Counted from the first letter of the stretch, positions 33,101-42,245 are shown. The stretch is DNA of 64,000 nt from Ramlibacter ginsenosidimutans (GCF_042678185.1 NZ_JBHUDQ010000020.1), one strand, 5' to 3'. Translations and numbers: made by a program. The notes: generated from the letters alone by a model not told the origin.

Positions 33101-33975
33101 GCGCAGTTCTCGACACCGCCCCGCTCGCCCCGCTGCAGGCCCACGGCTTCTGGCGGCGCGCCCGCCGCAACCCGAGCTTCATGGTCGGTCTGGTCCTGAG
33201 CGTGCTGCTGGTGTTGGCGGCGGGCCTGTCCTTCGTGTGGACGCCCTTCAACCCGTACGAAGTGGACATGGCGCTGAAGCTGCGCGCGCCCGATGCGCAG
33301 CACTGGCTGGGCACCGATCCCTATGGACGCGACGTCGTGTCGCAGCTGCTGGTGGGCGCGCGCGCCTCGATCGTGGTCGGCGTGGTCGCCGTGGGCATCG
33401 GACTGGTGATCGGGACGGCCTTCGGCCTGCTCGCCTCCGCGCGCCGGGGCTGGGTGGAGGAGCTGATCATGCGGGTGTCGGACTTCGCGTTCGCCTTCCC
33501 CGCCATCCTCTCCGCGATCATGATGACGGCCGTGTTCGGCCCGGGCATGGTCAACGCGATCATCGCGATCGGGATCTACAACATCCCGACGTTCGCCCGC
33601 ATCACGCGCGCCTCGGCCAACGCGGTGTGGGGCCGCGAGTACGTGCTGGCCGCGCGCGCCTGCGGCAAGGGCCGCGTGAGCATCACGCTGGAGCACGTGC
33701 TGCCCAACATCCTGTCGGTGCTGATCGTGCAGGCGACCATCCGCTTCGCCATCGCCATCCTCGCCGAGGCGGCCCTGTCCTACCTGGGCCTGGGCACGCA
33801 ACCGCCGCAGCCCTCCTGGGGGCGGATGCTGAGCGAGGCGCAGACCCTGATGTTCCAGGCGCCGCTGCTCGCGGTCTTCCCGGGCGTCGCCATCGCGCTC
33901 GCGGTGATGGGCCTCAACCTCCTCGGCGACGGGCTGCGCGACCTGTTCGATCCGCGCCTCGCGCGCAAGCGCTGA
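33097..33975 (+). CDS. Dpp/Opp-type ABC transporter permease, subunit 2
   Basis: 292-aa permease of the DppC/OppC family. HWLGTDPYGRDVVSQLLVGARASIVVG near residue 68 is diagnostic of the family; the cytoplasmic coupling loop is EYVLAARACGKGRVSITLEHVLPNI near 186, and the final periplasmic segment is LGTQPPQPSWGRMLSEA. ATG 33097 overlaps the previous stop (ATGA), so translation is probably coupled. Partner of the DppB-like subunit. Confidence 0.94.
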   Translation: MSAVLDTAPLAPLQAHGFWRRARRNPSFMVGLVLSVLLVLAAGLSFVWTPFNPYEVDMALKLRAPDAQHWLGTDPYGRDVVSQLLVGARASIVVGVVAVGIGLVIGTAFGLLASARRGWVEELIMRVSDFAFAFPAILSAIMMTAVFGPGMVNAIIAIGIYNIPTFARITRASANAVWGREYVLAARACGKGRVSITLEHVLPNILSVLIVQATIRFAIAILAEAALSYLGLGTQPPQPSWGRMLSEAQTLMFQAPLLAVFPGVAIALAVMGLNLLGDGLRDLFDPRLARKR

Positions 33976-33980
33976 CCGCC

Positions 33981-35018
33981 ATGCCCCTGCTCGAAGTCCG
34001 CGACCTGTCCGTGCAACTGCAGACGCAGCGCGGCCCCGCGCTCGCAGTGCGCAACGTGGGCTTCACATTGGAGCGCGGCGAGACGCTGGGCATCGTCGGC
34101 GAGTCGGGCTGCGGCAAGTCGCTCACGGTCATGGCGCTGATGGGACTGCTGCCCGAGGGTGCGCGCGTCACGGGCAGCATCGCGTTCGAGGGCAAGGAGC
34201 TGGTCGGCCTGCCCGAGCGCGACCTGCAGGCGCTGCGCGGCGACCGCATGGCCATGGTGTTCCAGGAACCGATGACGGCCTTGAACCCCGTGCACACCGT
34301 CGGCGACCAGGTGGCGGAGCCGCTGCGGCTGCATCGTGGCGTGTCGCGCGCCGAGGCGCGCAAGCAGGCGATCGCGCTGCTGGACCGCGTCGGCATTCCC
34401 GATGCGGCGCGGCGCGCGGACGCGTACCCGCACCAGTTCTCCGGTGGGCAGCGGCAACGCATCACCATCGCGATGGCGCTCGCCTGCGGGCCGGACCTGC
34501 TGGTGGCCGACGAACCGACGACGGCGCTGGACGTCACGATCCAGCGGCAGATCCTGGACCTCGTGCGCGAGCTGGTCGCCGAGCGCGGCATGGCGCTGGT
34601 GCTGATCTCGCACGACCTGGGCGTGATCGCGCAGAGCGTGCGGCGCATGCTCGTGATGTATGGCGGCAGCGTGGTCGAAAGCGGTGCGACCGCATCGGTG
34701 TTCGCGCATCCCGTGCATCCCTACACGCTCGGACTGTTCGCCGCGCGGCCGGGGCTGCGCACGGCCAAGGGCCAGCGGCTCGCGACGATTCCGGGGACCG
34801 TCCCGGAACTGGTGGACCTGCCGGCGGGGTGTCCGTTCGCGGGACGCTGCGGCTTCACGGTTCCGGAGTGCCACGTCACGGTGCCGCCACCGTACCAGGT
34901 GGACCCCGGGCATGTCGCGCGCTGCATCCGGCTGGAGGCGGTGGAAGCCACGAAGGCGGCCGGCGCCGCTGCCCTGACCGCCACCCTCGCGCACGGGGAG
35001 AGGGAGGAACAGCCGTGA
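33981..35018 (+). CDS. Dpp/Opp-type ABC transporter ATPase, subunit D-like
   Basis: 345-aa ATPase. Walker A GESGCGKS near residue 39, Q-loop FQEPMTALNPV near 93, signature FSGGQRQRI near 155, Walker B LLVADEPTTALDVT near 175, and the family-specific C-terminal oligopeptide domain with PAGCPFAGRCGF...PEC. In DppD and DppF this cysteine-rich tail can hold an Fe-S cluster. The last residues (TATLAHGEREEQP) are read from a palindromic repeat that also supplies the next gene's start. Confidence 0.94.
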   Translation: MPLLEVRDLSVQLQTQRGPALAVRNVGFTLERGETLGIVGESGCGKSLTVMALMGLLPEGARVTGSIAFEGKELVGLPERDLQALRGDRMAMVFQEPMTALNPVHTVGDQVAEPLRLHRGVSRAEARKQAIALLDRVGIPDAARRADAYPHQFSGGQRQRITIAMALACGPDLLVADEPTTALDVTIQRQILDLVRELVAERGMALVLISHDLGVIAQSVRRMLVMYGGSVVESGATASVFAHPVHPYTLGLFAARPGLRTAKGQRLATIPGTVPELVDLPAGCPFAGRCGFTVPECHVTVPPPYQVDPGHVARCIRLEAVEATKAAGAAALTATLAHGEREEQP

Positions 35019-35075
35019 CGCGCGTGGATGTCCTCACCCCCACCCTCTCCCAAGGAGCGAGGGAGGAACAGCCGC
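34984..35075 (+). repeat. Tandem palindromic repeat at the ATPase-ATPase junction
   Basis: Two half-units end in the same word GAGGAACAGCCG (about 35004-35015 and 35062-35073), each preceded by GGGGAGAGGGAG or GCGAGGGAG. The first encodes the end of the D-like ATPase plus the GTG start of the F-like ATPase; the second encodes the latter's first residues (VLTPTLSQGAREEQP). The repeat is thus entirely translated. Confidence 0.75.
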
Positions 35076-35875
35076 TGCTGCAAGTCGAGAACCTCGTCAA
35101 GGACTACACCTTGCCGCGCGAGTCGCTGTTCGCGCCGCCGGGCCAGGTGCATGCATTGCGCGGCGTGAGCTTCCGCATCGCGCCCGGCCGCAGCCTGGGC
35201 ATCGTCGGCGAGTCGGGCTCCGGCAAGTCCACGCTCGCGCGCCTGGTGATGGCGCTGGACCAGCCCACGTCCGGCAGCGTGCGCCTGCTGGGGCGCGACC
35301 TGCATGCCTTGCCGCGCGAGGAACTGCGGCGCGCCCGGCGCGATTTCCAGATGGTGTTCCAGGACCCGTACGGCTCGCTCGACCCGCGCCAGAGCATCGA
35401 GCGCATCGTGTGCGAGCCGCTCAGCGCGCAAGGCACGCCGCGCGACGAGCAGCGGCAGCGCGCGCGCGAAGCCGTGCAGGCCGTGGGCCTGCGCAGCAAC
35501 GACCTGGGCAAGTATCCGCATGAATTCTCTGGCGGCCAGCGCCAGCGCATCGCGATCGCGCGGGCGCTGGTCACGCGGCCGCGCCTGATCGTCGCGGACG
35601 AACCGGTCAGCGCGCTCGACGTCTCCGTGCAGGCGCAGGTGCTCAACCTGATGCAGGACCTGCAGGCGGAGTTCGGCGTCACCTACATGCTGATCAGCCA
35701 TGACCTGGCCGTCGTGCAGCACCTGTGCGACGAGGTCGCCGTGCTGTTCCAGGGCCGCATCGTGGAGCAGGGAGCGCCGGAGCGCCTGTTCGCGCATCCG
35801 GAACACGAGTACACGCGCACCCTGGTGGACGCCGTGCCGCGCGCGGAGCCGCCGCCGCTGCAGGCCTCCCGCTGA
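35015..35875 (+). CDS. Dpp/Opp-type ABC transporter ATPase, subunit F-like
   Basis: 286-aa second ATPase. Walker A GESGSGKS near residue 64, Q-loop VFQDPYGSLDPRQSI, signature FSGGQRQRI, Walker B LIVADEPVSALDVSVQAQVL and H-loop LISHDLAV. The C-terminal Cys-rich tail of DppF is absent; the protein stops after the HPEHEYTRTLVDAVP segment, shorter than the usual 320-330 aa. Start GTG 35015 overlaps the previous stop (GTGA) and follows AGGGAGGAA. The first 18 residues come from a repeat. Confidence 0.92.
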   Translation: MTRVDVLTPTLSQGAREEQPLLQVENLVKDYTLPRESLFAPPGQVHALRGVSFRIAPGRSLGIVGESGSGKSTLARLVMALDQPTSGSVRLLGRDLHALPREELRRARRDFQMVFQDPYGSLDPRQSIERIVCEPLSAQGTPRDEQRQRAREAVQAVGLRSNDLGKYPHEFSGGQRQRIAIARALVTRPRLIVADEPVSALDVSVQAQVLNLMQDLQAEFGVTYMLISHDLAVVQHLCDEVAVLFQGRIVEQGAPERLFAHPEHEYTRTLVDAVPRAEPPPLQASR

Positions 35876-35978
35876 CGCCCCCAGTGATCCCCTCTTGCCT
35901 CGCGCGCGCAATGTCGGGGATGATCATCGCTCGGCCGCACCGGCCGCCACCAACAACGACCTCCCTGGAGTTGCACCC

Positions 35979-37469
35979 ATGATGAAACGCCGCAGTGTCC
36001 TGACCCACTCCGCCTCGCTCGCCGCCCTGGCCACCCTGCCCGCGGGCGTGCTCGCCCAGGGGCGCAAGGACGGCATCGTGCTGGGCATGGCCCTGGAGCC
36101 GAGCCCCGGCCTCGACCCCACCGGCGGCGCCGCGTCCTCCATCGCGGAGGTCACGCAGTACAACATCTACGAGACGCTCACCAAGATCCATCCCGATGGC
36201 TCGGTCACGCCGCTGCTGGCGGAGAGCTGGGAGGTCTCGCCCGACCTCACCACCTACACCTTCAAGCTGCGCAAGGGCGTCAAGTTCCAGAACGGCGAGC
36301 CCTTCAACGCGCAGGCCGTGAAGTTCTCGTTCGACCGCGCCGGCGCCGAGAAGAGCACCAACAAGGACAAGCGCACCTTCGCGGCGCTCACCACGCGCGC
36401 CGTCGACGAGCACACGGTGGTGGTCCTGACCAAGGAGATCGACCCCGACTTCCCCTTCCTGATGGGACAGGCGACTGCCGTGATCGTGGAGCCGAAGAGC
36501 GCCGACACCAACATGACCAAGCCGGTGGGCACCGGTCCGTACATGCTGGAGAACTGGGTGAAGGGCTCCTCGATCTCGCTGAAGAAGTGGGACGGCTACC
36601 GCAACGCGTCCGCGATCAAGCTGCAGCGCGCCAGCTTCCGCTTCATCGCGGACCCGGCGGCGCAGGTCGCGGCGATGCTGGCCGGCGACATCGACGCGTT
36701 CCCGCGCATCACGCCGCGCAGCGTGGAGCAGTTCAAGGGCAACCCGAAGTTCCAGGTCGTGGTGTCGGGCTCGCGCGCCAAGACCATCATGGCGATCAAC
36801 GACAAGAAGAAGCCCTTCGACGACGTGCGCGTGCGCCGCGCCATCAACATGGCGATCGACCGCAAGGCCGTGATCCAGGGCGCGGGCGACGGCTACGGCG
36901 TGCCGATCGGCAGCTACTACCCGCCGAGCGCACCGGGCTACATCGACCTCACATCCGTCGATGCGTACAACCCGGACAAGGCGCGCGCGCTGCTGAAGGA
37001 AGCCGGAGTCAGCAACCTGGACGTCACCATCACGCTGCCGCCGCCGCCGTACGCGCGGCAAGGCGGCGAAGTGATCGCCTCGGAGCTCTCCAAGGTCGGC
37101 ATCAACGCGAAGCTGCAGAACGTGGAATGGGCGCAGTGGCTCTCCAACGTGTACGGCGCGAAGAACTACGACCTGACCATCATCTCGCACGTCGAGCCGT
37201 TCGACCTGGGCAACTTCGCCAAGCCGGACTACTACTGGAACTACCACTCGCCGAAGTTCGACGAGCTGTACACCAAGTACAAGTCCACCGGCAACGCCAA
37301 GGACCGCATGAAGCTGCTGGCCGACATCCAGCGCCTGATCGCCGAGGACGCGCCGATGGCCTTCCTGTACCAGCCGCAGTGGGTGACCGTGGCGAACAAG
37401 AACGTGCGCGGCCTCTGGAAGGACATGCCGATCTTCGCGAACGACCTCTCCTCCATGGCCTGGGCCTGA
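35979..37469 (+). CDS. ABC transporter substrate-binding protein, family 5
   Basis: 496-aa periplasmic binding protein of the peptide/nickel (DppA/OppA) class. The N-terminus KRRSVLTHSASLAALATLPAGVLAQ is a signal peptide with a twin Arg, so Tat export is possible. Motifs: YNIYETLTKIHPDGSVTPLLAESWEVSPDLTTYTFKLRKGVKFQNGEPFNA and the DVRVRRAINMAIDRKAV segment near 280. Gap of 103 nt after the ATPase gene; amidase gene 19 nt downstream. The ligand may be a short peptide, an amide or a glutathione-like compound; it cannot be read from sequence. Confidence 0.92.
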   Translation: MMKRRSVLTHSASLAALATLPAGVLAQGRKDGIVLGMALEPSPGLDPTGGAASSIAEVTQYNIYETLTKIHPDGSVTPLLAESWEVSPDLTTYTFKLRKGVKFQNGEPFNAQAVKFSFDRAGAEKSTNKDKRTFAALTTRAVDEHTVVVLTKEIDPDFPFLMGQATAVIVEPKSADTNMTKPVGTGPYMLENWVKGSSISLKKWDGYRNASAIKLQRASFRFIADPAAQVAAMLAGDIDAFPRITPRSVEQFKGNPKFQVVVSGSRAKTIMAINDKKKPFDDVRVRRAINMAIDRKAVIQGAGDGYGVPIGSYYPPSAPGYIDLTSVDAYNPDKARALLKEAGVSNLDVTITLPPPPYARQGGEVIASELSKVGINAKLQNVEWAQWLSNVYGAKNYDLTIISHVEPFDLGNFAKPDYYWNYHSPKFDELYTKYKSTGNAKDRMKLLADIQRLIAEDAPMAFLYQPQWVTVANKNVRGLWKDMPIFANDLSSMAWA

Positions 37470-37488
37470 GGTCACAGGAGCAGTACCG

Positions 37489-38913
37489 ATGCCGGAGGCC
37501 TTGCACGAACTCTCCGCCCCAGCCCTCGTCGAGCTGTATCGCCGGCGCGAAGTCTCGCCCGTCGACGTCGCACGCAGCGTGCTGGGACACGTGGAGCGCT
37601 GGGAACACCACTTGCACGCCCTGTTCCTGCTGCGGCCGGAGCAGGTGCTCGAGCAGGCGCGCGCGAGCGAGGCGCGCTGGCTGAAGGGCCAGCCGCTCGG
37701 CCCCATCGACGGCGTGCCGGTCACGCTGAAGGACAACATCGCCACGCGCGGCGACCCGACGCCGCTGGGCACCGCGGCCACCGAGCTGGTGCCGGCCACG
37801 GCCGACGCGCCCCCGGCCGCGCGCATGCGCGAGAGCGGCGGCGTGCTGCTCGCGAAGACCACCATGCCCGACTACGGCATGCTGTCCTCGGGCCTCTCCA
37901 GCTATCACGCGCTCGCACGCAATCCCTGGGACCGCAGCAGGACGCCGGGCGGCTCCAGCTCGGGCGCGGGTGCCGCCGCGGCAGCCGGCTACGGACCGCT
38001 GCACGTCGGCACCGACATCGGCGGCTCGCTGCGGCTGCCGGCGGGCTGGTGCGGCATCTTCACGCTCAAGCCGAGCCTGGGGCGCATCCCGATCGATCCG
38101 CCCTACACGGGCCGCGCCGCGGGCCCGATGACGCGCACCGTCGCCGACTCGGCCCTCTTCATGGAGGTGCTCTCGCGCCCCGACGATCGCGACAGCATGA
38201 GCCTGCCGCCGCAGCAGATCGCGTGGTCGACCTTCGAGTGCGGTCCCGAGCGCCTGCGCGGCCTGCGCATCGGCCTGCTGCTCGAAGCGGGCTGCGGGCT
38301 GGCCGTCGAACCCGAGGTCCGGGCGGCCGTCGAGCACGCAGCGCGCCTGTTCGAGCGGGCGGGCGCGGTCGTCGCGCCGATGAAGCCGTTCATGACGCAA
38401 GGCATGCTCGATGGCATGGACTACTTCTGGCGCATGCGCTCGCACGTGGACATGCGCGCGCTGCCGGCGGAGGTGAAGGCGCGCGTGCTGCCCTACATCC
38501 AGAAGTGGGCCGATTCGGCCGCGGGCCTGACCGGCGAGGCGACCTTCCGGGCCTCGCACCAGTTCCACCTCACGCGCGTCGCTGCGGTCAACGCGTGCCG
38601 CGCCTTCGACTACGTGATCTCGCCGGTCTCGCCGGTGCCCGCCTTCCCGGCCGAACTGCCCTCGCCGACCAACGATCCGCTGCGGCCGCTGGAGCACATC
38701 GGCTTCACGGTGCCGTTCAACATGTCGGAGCAGCCGGCCGCATCGATCAACTGCGGCTACACGAGTACCGGCCTGCCGATCGGCCTGCAGATCGCCGGCA
38801 AGCGCTTCGACGACCTCGGCGTGCTGCAGGTATCGCGCGCCTTCGAGCAGATCCGCGAGGCGCAGCGGCCCTGGCCGCAGCCGCCCTCGGAAGCCATGGC
38901 GCATGTCGACTGA
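37489..38913 (+). CDS. Amidase signature family hydrolase
   Basis: 474-aa amidase. The Ser-cisSer-Lys triad is visible: K81 in VTLKDN, S156/S157 in TPGGSSSGAG, and nucleophile S180 in GTDIGGSLRLPA. A good Shine-Dalgarno ACAGGAGCAG precedes ATG 37489. Lies directly after the substrate-binding protein of the ABC importer, so it probably cleaves an amide brought in by that system. No signal peptide, so it acts in the cytoplasm. Confidence 0.94.
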   Translation: MPEALHELSAPALVELYRRREVSPVDVARSVLGHVERWEHHLHALFLLRPEQVLEQARASEARWLKGQPLGPIDGVPVTLKDNIATRGDPTPLGTAATELVPATADAPPAARMRESGGVLLAKTTMPDYGMLSSGLSSYHALARNPWDRSRTPGGSSSGAGAAAAAGYGPLHVGTDIGGSLRLPAGWCGIFTLKPSLGRIPIDPPYTGRAAGPMTRTVADSALFMEVLSRPDDRDSMSLPPQQIAWSTFECGPERLRGLRIGLLLEAGCGLAVEPEVRAAVEHAARLFERAGAVVAPMKPFMTQGMLDGMDYFWRMRSHVDMRALPAEVKARVLPYIQKWADSAAGLTGEATFRASHQFHLTRVAAVNACRAFDYVISPVSPVPAFPAELPSPTNDPLRPLEHIGFTVPFNMSEQPAASINCGYTSTGLPIGLQIAGKRFDDLGVLQVSRAFEQIREAQRPWPQPPSEAMAHVD

Positions 38914-40240
38914 TGCGCTCGGCAACAACATCACGCTGCGCGAGCGTGCCAGCCTCGCCGCGCTGAACGACTTCGTCGAAGGCTTCATCGCGAGCGAGGC
39001 ACGCGCCGCCAACATCCTGCAGGCGCAGCAGGATCCGAGCCCGCTGGTGCAGGCGTACTGCGCCGCGCTGCACATGTTCGCCGAGTCCGCCGACGCAGCG
39101 GCAAATGCGCGGCCCTTCCTGCAGCGCGCGCAGGCGGCCGCTGCCGAGGCCGACGAGCGCGAGCGCCGCTTCATCGCCGCCGTCGCCGCGTGGGTGGACG
39201 GCGACCTGCCGCGCGCCATCGCGCTGCACGAGGAGCAGGCGCTGGCCTGTCCGCGCGACCTCGTATCCCTGAAACTGGGGCAGTACCACCTGTTCAACCG
39301 CGGCGACTCGCCCGGCATGCTGCGCATCGCCCTGCGCGCAGCGCCCGCCGCCGCGGACGTGCCCTACTTCCACGGCATGCTCGCCTTCGCCTGGGAACAG
39401 TGCCACTTCCTCGATCAGGCCGAGGCGAGTGCACGGCAGGCGATCGCCATGCGCCGCAAGGAGCCGTGGGCGCACCATGCGCTCGCGCACGTGCTGCTCA
39501 CGCAGGGGCGGCTGCGCGAGGGCCATGCGTTCCTGCAGGAGGTGAGCGCGACGTGGACCGGCCTCAACTCCTTCATGGTCACGCACAACTGGTGGCACCA
39601 GGCCTTGTTCGCGCTGGACCTCGATCGGCCCGAAGAGGTCCTGGCGATCTACGACGGTCACGTCTGGGGCGAGGTGAAGGCCTACAGCCAGGACCAGGTC
39701 AACGCCGTGTCGCTGCTCGCGCGGCTGGAGCTCGCAGGCGTCGACGTGGGCGATCGCTGGGAGGACGTGGGCGCGCATCTCGCGCAGCGAGCGCATGACC
39801 ATGTGCTGCCTTTCCTCGACCTGCATTACCTGTACGGCCTGGCGCGCTCGGGCCACACCGAGCAGGCGCGCGGCTGGCTAGCGAGCATCGAAACCCACGC
39901 CGTGCAGTGCACCGGAGCGCAAGCGCTCGTGTGGCAGCGCGTGTGCGTGCCCGCGGCCCGCGGCCTGCTGGCCCACGCGTGCGGCGACTGGAAGACGACG
40001 GTGGAGGCGCTGGGTCACGCCCTGCCGCGGATGGTGGAGGTCGGCGGCAGCCATGCGCAGCGCGACCTGTTCTCGCAGATGCACCTGGACGCCCTGGTGA
40101 AAGCCGGCCATCTCGCCGGTGCGCAGAACCTGCTGCAGCCGCAGTTGCGCGCGCAACCCGAATCGATGCGGTTGCGGCGGCAGGCCGCCGCCCTCTACAC
40201 CGCCCTGGACTTGCCGTCCTCGCTCACGAACTTGCGCTGA
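38903..40240 (+). CDS. TTC38-like tetratricopeptide protein
   Basis: 445 aa, all-helical, resembling the tetratricopeptide repeat protein 38 family found in bacteria and animals (unknown function). Segments such as YFHGMLAFAWEQCHFLDQAEASARQAIAMRRKEPWAHHALAHVLLTQGR are TPR-like, and FMVTHNWWHQALFALDLDRPEEVLAIYD is characteristic of the family. Start ATG 38903 overlaps the amidase stop by 11 nt, so it belongs to the transporter-amidase operon. Its 3' end overlaps the convergent histidine phosphatase gene by 46 nt. Confidence 0.85.
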   Translation: MSTDALGNNITLRERASLAALNDFVEGFIASEARAANILQAQQDPSPLVQAYCAALHMFAESADAAANARPFLQRAQAAAAEADERERRFIAAVAAWVDGDLPRAIALHEEQALACPRDLVSLKLGQYHLFNRGDSPGMLRIALRAAPAAADVPYFHGMLAFAWEQCHFLDQAEASARQAIAMRRKEPWAHHALAHVLLTQGRLREGHAFLQEVSATWTGLNSFMVTHNWWHQALFALDLDRPEEVLAIYDGHVWGEVKAYSQDQVNAVSLLARLELAGVDVGDRWEDVGAHLAQRAHDHVLPFLDLHYLYGLARSGHTEQARGWLASIETHAVQCTGAQALVWQRVCVPAARGLLAHACGDWKTTVEALGHALPRMVEVGGSHAQRDLFSQMHLDALVKAGHLAGAQNLLQPQLRAQPESMRLRRQAAALYTALDLPSSLTNLR

Positions 40241-40869
40241 TCGTAGACGGGCTGCGGCGGCAGGTCGGCCAGGTGCCGGGTGTCGGCCCAGGTGATGATC
40301 TCCATCGCACCGTCGCGCACGCGGATGCGGTTGAGCCCCGCGTTAGGGATCTCGCTTTGCCGAGGCCCGCTCAGGCCCAGCGAACGCGCGGTGCGATAGA
40401 TCATGTCCAGCACGCCGCCGTGCGTGACCACCACGACGGTCTGCTGCGGGTGGGCGGCGACGAGGCGCTGCAGGAATGCCATCACCCGCGCATGGAAGGC
40501 ACGCGTGGACTCGCCGTCGGGCATGGCGAAGTCCTCGTCGAAGCGCAGCCAGCCGGCCCACGCCTGCGGGTGCTCGCGCTGGATGTCTTCCACGCGCATG
40601 CCGTCGACGCGCCCGAAAGCCTGCTCGCGCAGCCCGGCGTCGGTGACATAGGGAATGGCGAGTCCGCCGGAGATCGGCGCCGCAGTCTGGCAGGCCCGCA
40701 GCAGGTCGCTCACGACCACTGCATCGGCCGGCTCGCCGGCGAGACGGTCGGCCAGGCGCCGCGCCTGCGCATGCCCGACCGCGTTGAGGCTCACGTCGAC
40801 CTGTCCCTGGAAGCGCAGCTCCCGGTTCATGTCCGTCTCCCCGTGGCGGATCAGCACCAGCTCGGTCAT
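40195..40869 (-). CDS. Histidine phosphatase (phosphoglycerate mutase-like)
   Basis: 224-aa branch-2-like histidine phosphatase/cofactor-dependent mutase family. Catalytic motif LVLIRHGETDMN at residues 4-15 with phospho-His9, second motif VVVSDLLRACQTA, and VVVVTHGGVLDMIYR carrying the second catalytic His. Probably a phosphatase rather than the glycolytic mutase, since the glycolytic enzyme is longer and has a different loop. Start ATG 40869. The gene is separated from coaD by a hairpin repeat. Confidence 0.9.
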   Translation of the reverse strand: MTELVLIRHGETDMNRELRFQGQVDVSLNAVGHAQARRLADRLAGEPADAVVVSDLLRACQTAAPISGGLAIPYVTDAGLREQAFGRVDGMRVEDIQREHPQAWAGWLRFDEDFAMPDGESTRAFHARVMAFLQRLVAAHPQQTVVVVTHGGVLDMIYRTARSLGLSGPRQSEIPNAGLNRIRVRDGAMEIITWADTRHLADLPPQPVYDQRKFVSEDGKSRAV

Positions 40870-41013
40870 GAATTGATTATCCGGGCCGTGCCCGTTGCCG
40901 GATGCGACCTGGCGCAAGCACCGTGCACTATTGCATCCGGCGGGCTGGCACGTGACGTGTTGCGGGTTTTGCAGCAACGCGGCGGCGTTGGCGCCGTGAC
41001 GAAGTAGGCAGGT

Positions 41014-41095
41014 GAACGCAGAGTGCGCAGAGGTTACGCAGAGAACGCAGAGAAGACCTTCAATGAATTCTTTTTGCGTCCTCTGCGTTCCTCCT
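41014..41095. repeat. Hairpin repeat of the GCAGAG family, copy 3
   Basis: Left GAACGCAGAGTGCGCAGAGG and GTTACGCAGA; right TGCGTCCTCTGCGTTC. Its left 30 bp are identical to copy 1 at 20974. Located between the coaD stop and the histidine phosphatase start, both on the minus strand. Confidence 0.85.
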
Positions 41096-41103
41096 ACCCG
41101 TTC

Positions 41104-41610
41104 TCAACCCTGCTCTCGACCGAGGCTGCGGACCTTTTCCACCAGCCGCTGCTGCACGCTGGGCGAGACGAACTGGTGGACCTCGCCGCCCAGCACGGCG
41201 ATCTCGCGCACGAAGGTGCTGCTGATGAACTGGTACTTGTCGCTGGGCGTGAGGAACACCGTTTCGACTTCCGGCATCAGGTGCCGGTTCATGCCGGCAA
41301 GCTGGAATTCGTAGTCGAAGTCGGTGACCGCGCGCACGCCGCGCACCATGGCCTTGCCGCCGCGCGCCACGACGAAGTCGCGCACCAGCCCGCTGAAGCC
41401 CTCCACGGTCACCTGCGGGTAGGCGGCGAGCGCTTCGCGCGCCATGTCGATGCGCTCCTGCATGGTGAAGAGCGACTTCTTGTGGTGGCCGGCAGCCACC
41501 GCGACGATCAGGCGGTCGAACAGCTGGCAAGCGCGGCGGACCACGTCCTCGTGGCCGAGGGTCATGGGATCGAAGGTGCCGGGATAGACGGCGATGACGT
41601 TGGTGGCCAT
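41104..41610 (-). CDS. coaD: Phosphopantetheine adenylyltransferase
   Basis: 168-aa hexameric enzyme for the fourth step of coenzyme A synthesis. Nucleotidyl-transferase motif YPGTFDPMTLGHEDVV at residues 9-24 (TxGH), substrate segment VRGVRAVTDFDYEFQLAGMNRHL near 90, and ISSTFVREIAVLGG near 128. Start ATG 41610. Lies just after rsmD on the same strand, the usual rsmD-coaD pairing. Confidence 0.98.
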   Translation of the reverse strand: MATNVIAVYPGTFDPMTLGHEDVVRRACQLFDRLIVAVAAGHHKKSLFTMQERIDMAREALAAYPQVTVEGFSGLVRDFVVARGGKAMVRGVRAVTDFDYEFQLAGMNRHLMPEVETVFLTPSDKYQFISSTFVREIAVLGGEVHQFVSPSVQQRLVEKVRSLGREQG

Positions 41611-41657
41611 GGAGCTCTCCTCATCGCCTGGAATGGCAGGCCGGTGGCTGCGCGCGA

Positions 41658-42245
41658 TTATGCAACCGGTCGCAACAGGTGCCCGTGGACGGCACCCGCG
41701 CGCATGTGCCGGTGCAATTCGAACCCGTGCCGCGCCAGCATCTCCTCACTCCAGGCGTTCGGCGCCTCCAGGTAGACGAAGCCCTCGGGCGCGAGCGCGG
41801 GCCGCGCCGCAGCGAGCGCCTTGTCGAACAGGCCGGCGTCGAAGGGCGGGTCCAGGAAGACGAGGTCCATGCTCGCGGGCGCCAGCCCGGCGAGCACCGT
41901 GAGCGCGTTGCCCCGCTGCACGCGCACGGTGTCGGCGTCCAGCTTCTTCACGATGGCGCGCAGCTGGTCGACCAGCACTCCCTCGGCCTCGACGAGCAGC
42001 ACGTCGGCCGCGCCGCGCGAGGCGGCTTCGAGGCCGAGCGCGCCCGTGCCCGCGAACGCATCCACGCAGCGCCAGCCGGCGAGGTCCTGCCCCAGCCAGT
42101 TGAACAGCGTTTCGCGCACGCGGTCGGGCGTCGGCCGCAGGCCGGGCCGGTCGGCGACCGGCAGCGGCGTGCGCTTCCACGCGCCCCCGATGATGCGGAC
42201 CTGGTGCGGAAGGCTGCGGCGTGCAGGCGGTGCGGTGCGAGGCAT
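41658..42245 (-). CDS. rsmD: 16S rRNA (guanine966-N2)-methyltransferase RsmD
   Basis: 195-aa rRNA methyltransferase. N-terminal VRIIGGAWKRTPLPVADRPGLRPTPDRVRETLFNWL is diagnostic, SAM motif I is CVDAFAGTGALGLEAASRGA, and the catalytic motif is LVFLDPPFDAG. Start ATG 42245, which gives a short basic N-terminus before the family core. Precedes coaD. Confidence 0.97.
   Translation of the reverse strand: MPRTAPPARRSLPHQVRIIGGAWKRTPLPVADRPGLRPTPDRVRETLFNWLGQDLAGWRCVDAFAGTGALGLEAASRGAADVLLVEAEGVLVDQLRAIVKKLDADTVRVQRGNALTVLAGLAPASMDLVFLDPPFDAGLFDKALAAARPALAPEGFVYLEAPNAWSEEMLARHGFELHRHMRAGAVHGHLLRPVA

Noticed and set aside
20974..41095. GCAGAG repeats as parts of a CRISPR array
   Set aside because: The copies are single, thousands of bases apart and self-complementary without spacers; no cas gene is present.
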